From the NCBI GenBank assembly GCA_947089145.1, contig CAMUJH010000004.1:1-64000 (forward strand): DNA of 64,000 nt, written 5' to 3'. Under the pieces are notes generated by a model. That model was not told the origin of the DNA. It ran no database searches and was given only the letters and a program-made list of their open reading frames with translations. Made by a program: the position numbers and the translations under genes. Position 1 is the stretch's first letter. Every line of letters starts with the position of its first letter. Positions 8,318 to 16,734 of this stretch are shown here, in pieces. Source of the DNA: an uncultured Hungatella sp. (GTDB lineage Bacteria > Bacillota > Clostridia > Lachnospirales > Lachnospiraceae).

Positions 8318-8345
8318 AGTCCGGGAAACCGGGCTTTTTTCTTTT
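8318..8345 (+). terminator. Terminator after the MupG-like gene
   Basis: Stem AGTCCGG / CCGGGCT with a GAAA tetraloop (8318-8334), followed by TTTTTTCTTTT. A textbook intrinsic terminator. Confidence 0.85.
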
Positions 8346-8399
8346 GCTGGAAATCAGTAATGGAAAGGAACAGAAAAGAATGTGTGCTGTGCATAATAC

Positions 8400-8428
8400 T
8401 TGTCAGGATAAGGCCGCCGGAATATAAT
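8400..8428 (+). promoter_or_regulatory. Sigma-A promoter before a small ORF and the CAP protein gene
   Basis: TTGTCA (8400-8405) and TATAAT (8423-8428) with a 17-bp spacer. The predicted transcript runs through the 30-codon ORF at 8510 and on to the CAP-domain gene at 8663. Confidence 0.7.
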
Positions 8429-8509
8429 AGAAACAAAAACAGATACAAAGCTTCACAGCCGGAATTTTGCAGGATATGGTGAGAAAATATGAAAAAGGAG
8501 AAGACACAA

Positions 8510-8602
8510 ATGGAAAAAGATCGGATTGGCAATGCTATTGAAATGGTAGAGAATCTAGAGGCAAAGTATCTTTCTTTCCAATTACTGGGTTTTTTGTTGT
8601 AA
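8510..8602 (+). CDS. Possible 30-residue small protein
   Basis: The ATG at 8510 has AAAGGAG 9 nt upstream and follows a good promoter. The 30-residue product begins MEKDRIGNAIEMVEN and ends in a hydrophobic LSFQLLGFLL. I do not recognise it. It could be a true small membrane-associated peptide, a leader ORF for the downstream CAP gene, or the remaining N-terminus of a lost gene. The case rests on the promoter and RBS only. Confidence 0.35.
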   Translation: MEKDRIGNAIEMVENLEAKYLSFQLLGFLL

Positions 8603-8662
8603 AGTGCTGATTTATGTGTTAAACTTTACAGGGAAATTTGTTGATAAATAGGAGGAATCCAT

Positions 8663-11212
8663 ATGAAGATGAAAAGGCTGATTGTGTTTGCCATTGCAGG
8701 AACCTTGAGCCTGTCCAACGCTGCTTGGGCGGACACAGACAAGGCTGCTGCGGGTACAACAGAAACCACGGTTGAAGCGACGGCAAAAACCGGAGAACAA
8801 AAGCAAAGGAAGGCACAGACAGAGGTCAAAACAAATGTAGCCGCTGAAACGAAGGCCGATATGAAGACGGCCGAAAAGCTGGCCACGCCGTCTAATGCAG
8901 AGAGGGAAATTCCTACAACGCAGAATACTGCGTCCCCAGGTGCGGCGTCCGGCGATGATACAAAACAGGATGTTGAAATTACAGGCATTAAGCTGGAGGT
9001 TCCCGATACAGCCATAAATCCGGGGAAAACATACAAGTTAAAATTTACTGTTGAACCTGCCGATATTGCAGATGATGTTATCAAAACCGCAAAGTGGACC
9101 AGTACTGTTCCAGAGGTGGCGTCAGTTGACGAAAACGGACTGGTAACTGGTCATGCAACCGGGTATACGTCCATCCGTGTGAATCTGGGCGGAAAGACGG
9201 ATACTTGCAAAATCCAAGTAAAGAACCCTCTTGTTACGAAAGCTACAGTATTGGCTGACGGAAACGAGAAGGTACTGAATCTGGCGGAAACCGGATTTTT
9301 TAGGGCGGATGACGGCGTCAAAGCTGTCAAGGTGAAATCTCTGCCTGATGAGGCAAAAAAATATTTTGACGGAACCCCGTCGGCGGACGGAATGTCTGTT
9401 CGGTTTAAGCTGAAACCGTCAGCACAGGAATTCCAAGTGGATATACCTTTGTCTGTGTCAGGGGACAAATATAATGAATACAATAATGACTGCGTGCTGA
9501 CAATTACAGCCCAGCCGACGGTTTATGTAGCTTCCAGAACAGAGGCCCAGATCCGGGAATTTCTCAGCAAGCACCCGTTTAATGAGAATGGCAGCGACAG
9601 CTGGGATACTGCTCCTAACCCATCTAAGGAGATCGCGGGCAAACTATCAGCGGCATCGGTAACCAATGCCCTCAATGCCCTTAATTTTGTCCGCTATGTG
9701 GCAGGAATACCGTCGGACGTCACCAATAACCAGGAATATGAGCAGATGGCGCAGACAGGCACCACTCTTCTTCAGAGGATCAATGGAGGGCTGGATCATA
9801 CTCCTAAAAAACCTGAAGGAGTCTCAGCTGAGTTTTATGACCTGGGCTATAAAGGGACAAGCAGTTCCAACCTGGGACAGGGGTATCGGAATCTTGTACA
9901 TGCTGTGCTGGGCGGTTGGATGGAAGATGGAGACAAAGGCAACATTGATCGGGTTGGCCACCGCCGGTGGTGCCTGAATCCAGAAATGAAGCAGACTGGA
10001 TTTGGCCATTCTGGCGCCTATACAGCTATGTACAGTTTTGATGACGGCTATAAAGAGCAGATTCCGGCTTATAATTATGTTTCATGGCCTGGACAGACGA
10101 TGCCTGTAAGCTATTTCAGAGGGCCATGGTCTATCTCTTTGAATCCCCAAATTTTTGACGGGAAAAAATCGAAGGAAAATGTAAGCGTTACTATGAACTG
10201 CAATGGAAAATCCTATACTTTGAATAAAGATAATAAAGATGTAGCTGGAAAGTATTTAAACCTGGATACGGTTGGCTATGGCTATGGCCCTGCGGTTATC
10301 TTCCAGCCAGGCGTTTGGTTCAAAGCCGGGGATACGGTATCGGTGAAGGTTGCAGGCTTAAAAGATCGATACGGCAATGAAATACCTATTGAGTATTCGG
10401 TGAAGTTCTTCTCCATAGAAGTAAAAAATCTGGAAAGCATCAAACTGAATACCGCCTCAGCATCGGTCACCCTGGACGACACCTATCAGTTAAAGGTTAC
10501 CATGGTTCCGGCCAATGCGACCAATGCCTCTCTGTCAGATGTGAAATGGTCCAGTTCCAATACAAAGGTTGCAACTGTAAGCAGCAAAGGGATTGTGTCA
10601 GCCAATGCTGTAGGATCAGCGAAAATTACGGCGGAACTTAACGGCAAGACTGCAACCTGCACTATCTATGTGCGTAAGTACAGCAGCAGCAGCTCTGGAG
10701 GAAGCTCCGGCGGGGGAAGCTATACTGTGGGAGGCTCCAGCAGAAGCGGCGGCGGTTCTACAACTGGCGGCCCCAGCGGTTCCCTTCCGTCCTATGTGGT
10801 CAAGGGGAACTGGACCCAGGCCAATAATGGAACGTGGAGATTTACAGATTCTTCCGGCCAGCAGTATAAAAACAAATGGGCGGCTGTCAGCAACCCTTAT
10901 GCCAAGACATCAGCAGGTCAGTCCAGCTTTGACTGGTTCTTCTTTGACGGGGAAGGCAATATGCTGACCGGCTGGCATCAGGATACAGACGGCAACCGCT
11001 ATTACCTGAATCCGGATTCTGACGGAACCAGAGGAAGAATGATGACTGGATGGGTGTGGATTCCTGACGCACAAGGCGTACGGCGGTGCTATTATCTGAA
11101 TCCTGTATCTGACGGAACCAGAGGAAAAATGCTCAGCAATACGGTTGTGGAAGGCTACACCGTCAATGCCGAGGGGCAGTGGGTGGTTAACGGCGTAGTA
11201 CAGACCAAATAA
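8663..11212 (+). CDS. Secreted CAP-domain protein with Ig-like and cell-wall-binding repeats
   Basis: 849 residues. There is a signal peptide (1-23, cleavage near 'NAAWA'), then a Thr/Ala/Lys-rich low-complexity stretch to about 95. A first bacterial Ig-like (Big_2) domain follows at about 108-187 ('GLVTGHATGYTSI'). A CAP/SCP-like domain lies at about 290-480 ('NALNALNFVRYVAGIPSDV', 'RVGHRRWCLNP'). A second Big_2 domain lies at about 590-672, then a Ser/Gly linker, and C-terminal choline/cell-wall-binding type repeats ('GWHQDTDGNRYYLNPDSDG', 'GWVWIPDAQG') to the end. It is exported and held on the wall non-covalently through the repeats; the CAP domain role is unknown. The AGGAGGAATCCAT-ATG context fixes the start. 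It is flanked by a strong terminator and stands alone apart from a possible upstream small ORF. Confidence 0.92.
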   Translation: MKMKRLIVFAIAGTLSLSNAAWADTDKAAAGTTETTVEATAKTGEQKQRKAQTEVKTNVAAETKADMKTAEKLATPSNAEREIPTTQNTASPGAASGDDTKQDVEITGIKLEVPDTAINPGKTYKLKFTVEPADIADDVIKTAKWTSTVPEVASVDENGLVTGHATGYTSIRVNLGGKTDTCKIQVKNPLVTKATVLADGNEKVLNLAETGFFRADDGVKAVKVKSLPDEAKKYFDGTPSADGMSVRFKLKPSAQEFQVDIPLSVSGDKYNEYNNDCVLTITAQPTVYVASRTEAQIREFLSKHPFNENGSDSWDTAPNPSKEIAGKLSAASVTNALNALNFVRYVAGIPSDVTNNQEYEQMAQTGTTLLQRINGGLDHTPKKPEGVSAEFYDLGYKGTSSSNLGQGYRNLVHAVLGGWMEDGDKGNIDRVGHRRWCLNPEMKQTGFGHSGAYTAMYSFDDGYKEQIPAYNYVSWPGQTMPVSYFRGPWSISLNPQIFDGKKSKENVSVTMNCNGKSYTLNKDNKDVAGKYLNLDTVGYGYGPAVIFQPGVWFKAGDTVSVKVAGLKDRYGNEIPIEYSVKFFSIEVKNLESIKLNTASASVTLDDTYQLKVTMVPANATNASLSDVKWSSSNTKVATVSSKGIVSANAVGSAKITAELNGKTATCTIYVRKYSSSSSGGSSGGGSYTVGGSSRSGGGSTTGGPSGSLPSYVVKGNWTQANNGTWRFTDSSGQQYKNKWAAVSNPYAKTSAGQSSFDWFFFDGEGNMLTGWHQDTDGNRYYLNPDSDGTRGRMMTGWVWIPDAQGVRRCYYLNPVSDGTRGKMLSNTVVEGYTVNAEGQWVVNGVVQTK

Positions 11213-11227
11213 TCGAAGATCGGATTA

Positions 11228-11263
11228 AAGGGAGGGAGCGGCTGGCTCCCTCCTTTGCTTTTT
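11228..11263 (+). terminator. Terminator after the CAP-domain gene
   Basis: A GC-rich stem GGAGGGAGC / GGCTCCCTCC-type hairpin (11228-11255), followed by TTTGCTTTTT. Confidence 0.85.
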
Positions 11264-11271
11264 AAGAATCC

Positions 11272-11448
11272 ATGTTAGAAAAACTAAATATTTTCTTATG
11301 GCTTTTTACGAGCCTCTTCATAAACCTGATTCTCGTCAGTTTATACGGAATTCACGAAGAAAAAAACGGAGAAAGGCAGAAAACCCTGCGGATTTTGACA
11401 TTGACGGATGCGGCAATGTCTGTTTGTGGTATTATGAAACCAGAATAA
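11272..11448 (+). CDS. Doubtful 58-codon membrane-protein ORF, possibly decayed
   Basis: The ATG at 11272 opens 58 codons encoding an N-terminal hydrophobic helix ('NIFLWLFTSLFINLILVSLY') and a charged tail. The stop is followed at once by another ATG reading MAESLPDTEQDVQG. After a frame change a third stretch, 'IEEAVNAELIIQRNKEM', stays open into the hairpin at 11615. This looks like a small gene broken by frame changes, but there is no RBS before 11272 (it sits against the preceding terminator), so non-coding sequence is a real alternative. Confidence 0.22.
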   Translation: MLEKLNIFLWLFTSLFINLILVSLYGIHEEKNGERQKTLRILTLTDAAMSVCGIMKPE

Positions 11449-11614
11449 ATGGCAGAATCTCTGCCGGATACGGAGCAGGATGTCCAGGGCATGAATGAGG
11501 AATATACAGAGAAGCCATAGAAGAGGCGGTAAATGCAGAACTGATTATACAAAGAAATAAAGAAATGATTAGCCAAAGAGCAGGCAGCGCAGTATTGCAA
11601 GAACTAAGTGGAAT

Positions 11615-11653
11615 AAAGTGGGGAAAAACCCATAGGTTTTTCCCCACTTTCTG
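11615..11653. terminator. Perfect 16-bp hairpin, probable terminator
   Basis: AAAGTGGGGAAAAACC (11615-11630) and its exact complement (11635-11650) around a 4-nt loop. The sequence is A-rich before and T-rich after the G-C core, so it could act in both directions. It separates the gene-poor stretch after the CAP gene from the loaP leader. From 11654 to 11780 I see only AT-rich sequence. Confidence 0.6.
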
Positions 11654-11780
11654 ATAATCTGAAATTCTATTACATTTTTTAAAATCTATTCCTAAAACCT
11701 TACAAAAATGTTGCAAATTTGAATAAAATAATAAAATTTACTCTCTTTTTGCCTTGATCTGTCGGATATAGGATAACACA

Positions 11781-11833
11781 CCCCGAAATAATTTGCAATA
11801 GTTTTTCGGGGAAAAACGTATGGAATATTCCCC
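11781..11833 (+). promoter_or_regulatory. Alternative hairpins in the loaP/EPS leader
   Basis: CCCCGAAA (11781-11788) pairs with TTTCGGGG (11804-11811). The same GGGG run (GGGGAA, 11808-11813) can instead pair with TTCCCC (11828-11833), and GGAATATTCC (11822-11831) is itself a palindrome. The first two pairings cannot coexist. The site lies about 150-195 nt upstream of loaP. LoaP proteins are known to act on an RNA hairpin in the leader of their own operon, so this is a candidate target; that is inference. Confidence 0.4.
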
Positions 11834-11975
11834 ATGGACAAAGCAAAAAAGCGGCATAAAAGAGACTGAATTGGTTGGAAAAAGCAGGAGAACCCAGGTG
11901 ATTTCAGGTTATCCCAGCCAATTCAGAAAACAGTAAAAACAGAAAATAAGCCATGCAGAGGGGAGTGGACATTGC

Positions 11976-12533
11976 ATGTGGTGCGTGGTGCATGTGAGAG
12001 ACGGCGGTGAAGAGCGCATAGAAGATTTTGTCGCCAGCCTTCTTCCAAAGAGTGTTAAAGCAAGGTGCTTTCACCTGATCAGAGGCAGGATAAAGAAGTA
12101 TGAAGGACAGTGGCGTACAGTATATGAGGATTTATTTCCCGGATATGTATTTATTGATACGGATGAGCCGGACAGAGTGTACAAAGAGCTGAAGAAAACG
12201 CCAAGGCCGAAACTGCTGTTCAGCGGTGAGGAGTATGTCTCCACATTAGAAAAACGTGAGTCTGACTTTATGGAAAGCCTTGCAGACAGAAGCGGAAGGA
12301 TAGGCATTTCCAGGGTCCGAATCGGGGAAGACGGAAAAATCCGCTGCCTGTCAGGACCGCTGAAAGCCATGGAAGACAGGGTAAAGCGGGTGAACCTTCA
12401 TAAAAGAATCGCAGAGGTAGAGGTTGATGTTATGGGGAAAAAGCGAATTCTGTATCTGGGCATTGATATTGCGGCTGATGACAGAACAGGAAGCAATGCT
12501 TTTTGGCAGGCTGCGGAGTATGCCGCAAGGTAG
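11976..12533 (+). CDS. loaP: LoaP-type NusG paralog, antiterminator of the polysaccharide operon
   Basis: 185 residues. An N-terminal NGN domain (about 1-110; starts MWCVVHVRDGGEE, with 'YEDLFPGYVFIDT') and a C-terminal KOW domain (about 130-180). NusG paralogs of the LoaP family in Firmicutes promote processive antitermination of long polysaccharide or antibiotic operons and sit at their 5' end. Here it heads an exopolysaccharide cluster of about 10 kb, exactly that arrangement. The core NusG gene normally lies beside rpl/rpo genes, so this is clearly the specialised copy. GAGGGGAG precedes the ATG. An upstream leader with competing hairpins may be the RNA it reads. Confidence 0.88.
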   Translation: MWCVVHVRDGGEERIEDFVASLLPKSVKARCFHLIRGRIKKYEGQWRTVYEDLFPGYVFIDTDEPDRVYKELKKTPRPKLLFSGEEYVSTLEKRESDFMESLADRSGRIGISRVRIGEDGKIRCLSGPLKAMEDRVKRVNLHKRIAEVEVDVMGKKRILYLGIDIAADDRTGSNAFWQAAEYAAR

Positions 12534-12550
12534 GGACTGAGGATATAAAC

Positions 12551-13894
12551 ATGGAGAAACGTATAATTAGTTTTAGCCCGCCGGATATTTCCGAACTGGA
12601 GATCGCTGAGGTGGTTCAGACATTAAGGTCTGGCTGGATAACCACAGGCCTGCGCACAAAGCTGCTGGAATGCAGGCTTGCCTCATACATGGAAACCGGG
12701 AAAACGGACATTGACTGCAGTATGGAAGAAGCCAAAGCGAAGTACAGCCAAAGGGCTGTGTGCTTAAATTCAGCTACAGCCGCTGAAGAGCTGAACCTGC
12801 GTATCCTTGGCATTGGCCCGGGGGATGAGGTTCTTGTGCCAGCCTACAGCTATACAGCCAGCGCAAGCGCCGCTGTCCACTGCGGGGCCACCGTAAAGTT
12901 TTTGGACATCCAAAAGAATGGAGATCCTGTGACCCATATGCCGGAGCTGGATTATGAAAGATTAGAATCAGCCATTACAGAGAAGACAAAAGCAATTATT
13001 GCCGTTGATTTTGGCGGCATTGTCTGCGATTATGAGCGGATTTTTAAAATTGTGGAGAGACAGAAGAGGCTGTTTAAGCCAATGCCTTCTGATGGCACCC
13101 CATTGAACGACCTTTCGTCTCGAATTCAGCATGCCATGGGCCGAATCGCAGTTGCAGCGGACTGCGCCCATGCCTTGGGAGCCAGCAGAAAATACAATGG
13201 CCGGAAGACGTATTGCGGAGCTATGGCTGATTTCTCGTCTTTTTCCTTCCATGCAGTAAAAAATTTTACCACGGCGGAAGGCGGGGCCAGTACCTGGCGG
13301 CCTATTGACGGTATTGAGAACAGCGAAATATATAAGATGTATCAGCTGCTCTCTCTTCACGGACAGACTAAAGACGCCCTTGCCAAAACGAAAAACGGGG
13401 CCTGGGAGTACGATATCATCGGTCCATGGTATAAATGCAATATGACCGATATTATGGCCGCTATTGGTCTTAGGCAGCTGGACAGATATGAGGGACTGCT
13501 TAAGAAAAGAGCGGGCATTGTGAAAAAATACGATGAGACGTGTAACGCCCTGGGCATTGTCCATATGATCCATCACACGGATGATATGGACAGTTCCAAC
13601 CACCTTTATCCCATCCGTATTCCTGGAATTACAATTGAACAGAGAAATGAGATCATAGAACATATGGCTGAACGAGGCATAGCCACAAGCGTCCATTACA
13701 AGCCCATGCCCATGCTGACGGCATATAAGGCTTTGGGATGGGATATTAAAGACTTTCCTAATGCCTATGATTACTATCACAACCTTATTACTCTGCCTCT
13801 GCATACACGGTTAAGCGATGAAGATGCAGAGTATGTGTGCGAAAACTTAAAAACAGTGGTGCAGGATGTATTGGAGAGCAGGCATGTATCGTAA
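12551..13894 (+). CDS. DegT/DnrJ/EryC1 sugar aminotransferase
   Basis: 447 residues. A PLP-dependent aminotransferase that converts a keto-sugar nucleotide to an amino sugar. It shows 'CLNSATAAEELNLRILGIG', 'DCAHALGAS' and the PLP lysine in 'SFHAVKNFTTAEGGAS'. Relative to WecE-type enzymes it carries a short N-terminal insert (MEEAKAKYSQ) and another near 'KPMPSDGTPLNDLSS'. An upstream in-frame start at 12503 overlaps loaP; the ATG at 12551, just past the loaP stop, matches the normal family N-terminus (MEKRIISFSPPDI). Together with the WecD-like acetyltransferase two genes on, it suggests an N-acetylated 4-amino sugar in the repeat unit. Confidence 0.9.
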   Translation: MEKRIISFSPPDISELEIAEVVQTLRSGWITTGLRTKLLECRLASYMETGKTDIDCSMEEAKAKYSQRAVCLNSATAAEELNLRILGIGPGDEVLVPAYSYTASASAAVHCGATVKFLDIQKNGDPVTHMPELDYERLESAITEKTKAIIAVDFGGIVCDYERIFKIVERQKRLFKPMPSDGTPLNDLSSRIQHAMGRIAVAADCAHALGASRKYNGRKTYCGAMADFSSFSFHAVKNFTTAEGGASTWRPIDGIENSEIYKMYQLLSLHGQTKDALAKTKNGAWEYDIIGPWYKCNMTDIMAAIGLRQLDRYEGLLKKRAGIVKKYDETCNALGIVHMIHHTDDMDSSNHLYPIRIPGITIEQRNEIIEHMAERGIATSVHYKPMPMLTAYKALGWDIKDFPNAYDYYHNLITLPLHTRLSDEDAEYVCENLKTVVQDVLESRHVS

Positions 13895-14477
13895 CTATAT
13901 AAAGCGCTTATTGGGGCTCATTTTTTCCATTGCCGGCCTTCCGCTTTTTCTTCTTATTTTCATCGCAGTAGCGCCTCTTATTGTCTTAGAGGATAAGGGA
14001 CCGATATTTTACAATGCCCCCCGCCTTGGCCGCAATGGAAACATATTCAATATGTATAAATTCCGATCTATGAGGGTAAATGCTCCCGATTTAAGGAATG
14101 AGGACGGAACAACATTTAATTCGGAACAAGATCCGAGAGTGACGAAAATAGGACGGATTTTAAGAAAAACCAGCCTGGACGAAACGCCTCAGATCCTTAA
14201 TGTGCTTATAGGAAATATGAGCTTTATAGGGCCAAGGCCAGATCTCCCAGGAGCGGACAGGGAGATGTACAGGCCCGGCGATATTGAAAAGCTGTCGGTT
14301 AACCCTGGCATAACCGGCTATAGCCAGGCGTATTATAGAAATTCGTCAACGCTGGATCAGAGATTTGACGGGGATGTGTATTATGCCAAGAACGTATCCT
14401 TTTCATTAGATATGAAAATACTCATGAGAACCATAAAAATCGTGTTTACACATGAGAATGTGTATAGAAATCTTTGA
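13884..14477 (+). CDS. Undecaprenyl-phosphate sugar phosphotransferase (initiating)
   Basis: 197 residues. A short bacterial sugar transferase (PglC/WcaJ-like catalytic core) with a single N-terminal membrane hairpin (about 8-33). It shows 'GPIFYNAPRLGRNGNIFNMYKFRSM', here cited as the blocks APRLGRNG and YKFRSM, then 'RKTSLDETPQ' and 'NMSFIGPRPDLPG'. It moves a sugar-1-phosphate onto undecaprenyl phosphate and so starts repeat-unit assembly. The start overlaps the aminotransferase stop by 11 bp, with GGAGAG upstream; a further upstream ATG at 13866 is less likely. Confidence 0.92.
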   Translation: MYRNYIKRLLGLIFSIAGLPLFLLIFIAVAPLIVLEDKGPIFYNAPRLGRNGNIFNMYKFRSMRVNAPDLRNEDGTTFNSEQDPRVTKIGRILRKTSLDETPQILNVLIGNMSFIGPRPDLPGADREMYRPGDIEKLSVNPGITGYSQAYYRNSSTLDQRFDGDVYYAKNVSFSLDMKILMRTIKIVFTHENVYRNL

Positions 14478-14497
14478 CATAGAAGGTTGTAAAGCTT

Positions 14498-15217
14498 ATG
14501 AGAATCGAAGTGGATAAATTTAACAGCAACATCTTCGGACTCAAGATGGGCAATGTTGTTGATTGCGAAGAGACAATAAAAGAAGAAGATGTGCGGGACA
14601 TGATTTTAAGCGCAAAATCCAATGGCTTTCAGCATTTGAACGCTAAGGTTTCTACGGATAAAAAGCAGGCGGTAAATATAATGCTTCAAAATGGATTTAA
14701 ATTGGTAGATACACAGCTTATGTATCAAGTTGATGTAAAGACTTCAGAAGAGTATTGGCCTGATAATATAATTTTTCGCAGTTATCGGAAAGATGATTGT
14801 GTTCAAATAGCAGATATTGCCAGAGAAGCATACACCTTGGATCAATTTCACTCAGATAAAGTGCTGCCATCCTATTTGTGCGATAAGTATTATGTGGAAT
14901 GGATGAATAATTCCTGCAATGGATTTGCGGACAAAGTAATGGTTTTATCCAGGGACACTGCCATTGCAGGATACATAACGCTTAACTACGAGAGCAATCA
15001 TTCGGCAGTCGTCGGGCTGGCAGCAATAGGAAAACGGTTTCAGCATAAAGGATATTTTACCTATCTGATTGGAGAAACCTTAAAAATGCTCTTTGAAGAA
15101 GGGGTAACCAGAATGATGTACGGGACACAGCTGGTAAACCAGCCAGTGCTTCATACAATGTCCAGATATTCGGGAATTCCTGTTTATAGCAATCACATTT
15201 TGCATCGAATGGTTTGA
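14498..15217 (+). CDS. GNAT N-acetyltransferase, WecD-like
   Basis: 239 residues with the fold seen in WecD (dTDP-4-amino-4,6-dideoxygalactose N-acetyltransferase). The N-terminal domain carries 'DKFNSNIFGLKMG' and the C-terminal GNAT domain carries 'VVGLAAIGKRFQHKGYFTYL', the acetyl-CoA binding segment. The preceding aminotransferase is its likely supplier of substrate, so the pair should make an N-acylated amino sugar. From here to about 23 kb the DNA is visibly AT-richer than the flanks, consistent with acquisition as a serotype-like variable block. Confidence 0.8.
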   Translation: MRIEVDKFNSNIFGLKMGNVVDCEETIKEEDVRDMILSAKSNGFQHLNAKVSTDKKQAVNIMLQNGFKLVDTQLMYQVDVKTSEEYWPDNIIFRSYRKDDCVQIADIAREAYTLDQFHSDKVLPSYLCDKYYVEWMNNSCNGFADKVMVLSRDTAIAGYITLNYESNHSAVVGLAAIGKRFQHKGYFTYLIGETLKMLFEEGVTRMMYGTQLVNQPVLHTMSRYSGIPVYSNHILHRMV

Positions 15218-15349
15218 TTTAGAATTTAATAGGGATGATAATGTCCATACCAATCCCATTCTTATTTGAACAGCTTAAGAACCAGAATGAGGAATTCCGC
15301 AGTGGTTGTAGGACAATTAATCAAAAATATATGATAGCAGGAGAGACAG

Positions 15350-15505
15350 ATGATAAATTCAAAGACAATATGGCTTGTGAATTTTTATGGCCCCTTAGAG
15401 GGCGAAAACTGGAGAGAATACAGTTTCAATCAGTTTGGAAAGTGTTTATCAGAGAATAGGCTTTGCATAAGGGGCTGCGGCTGCTGTGAAGGGACGGCAG
15501 CCTAG
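15350..15505 (+). pseudogene. Truncated glycosyltransferase, N-terminal 38 residues only
   Basis: The ATG at 15350, with GGAGAG upstream, opens 51 codons. Residues 4-36 (TIWLVNFYGPLEGENWREYS, then FNQFGKCLSEN) match the N-terminus of GT4-type glycosyltransferases that begin 'WLVNPYGPxxGExWR...'. Residues 37-51 are unrelated and end at a TAG one base before the ATG of the next, complete glycosyltransferase. The rest of the enzyme has been lost by deletion. The stretch 15235-15349 ahead of it has an open frame (PIPFLFEQLKNQNEEF) that may be a second scrap. Confidence 0.6.
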
Positions 15506-15506
15506 T

Positions 15507-16721
15507 ATGGGAAAGGTATTGTTTATAAACGATTCCATTTATCTTCCGGGGGAAAAGGCCATTAAAAGGACGTTCTTCCTGTTTGAAATGATGCGGAAAC
15601 AGGGATATGACGTAACATTTCTGACTTCCGACTTTAATCATTATGAAAAGAAAACACGGAATACTGAGGATTTTTATGAAAAATATCCAGAATACAAAGA
15701 GAGAGTCAGGTTCATTCATAAAAGGCCCTACAAGAGAAATATTTCTTACAGAAGGTTCATAAGCTGCACCGACAGCGAGAAGAAAGAGCTGGAATGGTTT
15801 GTTGAAAATGGGAAGGAGTTTGATGCTGTATATATTTCCTGGCCTACCTATTATCTGGTGTACCATATTAGAAAATATTGCGATCAATACAATACGAAGC
15901 TGATCATAGATGTAAACGACTTATGGCCGGATTCCTTAAGGATGGTTATCCGAAATGACATTATCTATGGCCTTCTTACAAAAAGGCTTCAAAGAAAGAC
16001 AAACATATCATTTTCCTATGCAGATGCCATTGTTGCGGTTTCTGATGAGTACCTTAAGAAAGCTGCAGATGAAAATACAAGGGCAAAAGAACATCTTTCC
16101 GTTTACATAGGTGCGATGCTGGACCGGTTTGACAGTGGGGCGGAACGGCTTAGCCATACAATTCAAAAGCCTGCCGGGGAGAGATGGATAACCTATATCG
16201 GCACATTGGGCCGCAGCTATGACTTTGACACGGTAATCTGCGCCGTGAAAAGACTGAAAGCTTATGATGTGCGGTTTAAGATACTTGGGCAGGGGCCGGA
16301 GGAAAAGAGATTAAGGAAATTGGCAAAATCTATGGAGGCGCCTGTGGACTTCTTAGGCTTTATGGATTACGAGACAATGGCAGCGTATTTATCGGTGTCA
16401 GATATCTGCGTAAACTGCATAAAAAGGCGCGCTTCACAAAGTGTTATTAATAAGGCGGCGGACTATTTTGCCTCTGGAAAACCTGTGATAAACTGCGGAC
16501 CATGCAGGGAAATGAGTGAGTTAATATCAGCCTATGAGTGCGGAGTTAACTATGAGGCAGAGAATATAGAAAGCTGTGTTTCGGCTGTCGAGACTATTCT
16601 GGCGGACCCGGCGAAAGCAGAAGAATATGGAATTCATGCGAGAAGGCTTGCAGAAGAAAAATTCGACCGGGTAAAAACCCATCAGAACATAATTCATATG
16701 ATTGACAGGCTGTCTTCATAA
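15507..16721 (+). CDS. GT4-type glycosyltransferase
   Basis: 404 residues, two-domain GT-B fold. The N-terminal acceptor domain begins 'MGKVLFINDSIYLPGEKAIK' and contains 'LIIDVNDLWPDS'. The C-terminal nucleotide-sugar domain has 'YIGTLGRSYDFDTVI', 'ILGQGPEEKRLRKLA' and 'NKAADYFASGKPVI'. Cytoplasmic, adds one sugar to the lipid-linked repeat unit; the specific sugar cannot be read from sequence. The ATG at 15507 follows the stop of the truncated glycosyltransferase ORF by one base, so translation is probably coupled to that scrap; a GTG at 15486 is an alternative start. Confidence 0.85.
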   Translation: MGKVLFINDSIYLPGEKAIKRTFFLFEMMRKQGYDVTFLTSDFNHYEKKTRNTEDFYEKYPEYKERVRFIHKRPYKRNISYRRFISCTDSEKKELEWFVENGKEFDAVYISWPTYYLVYHIRKYCDQYNTKLIIDVNDLWPDSLRMVIRNDIIYGLLTKRLQRKTNISFSYADAIVAVSDEYLKKAADENTRAKEHLSVYIGAMLDRFDSGAERLSHTIQKPAGERWITYIGTLGRSYDFDTVICAVKRLKAYDVRFKILGQGPEEKRLRKLAKSMEAPVDFLGFMDYETMAAYLSVSDICVNCIKRRASQSVINKAADYFASGKPVINCGPCREMSELISAYECGVNYEAENIESCVSAVETILADPAKAEEYGIHARRLAEEKFDRVKTHQNIIHMIDRLSS

Positions 16722-16734
16722 GGAGGGCTTTGGC

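Noticed and set aside
15235..15459. 74-codon ORF as a gene
   Set aside because: No family resemblance, and its second half is out of frame over the better-supported glycosyltransferase scrap at 15350.
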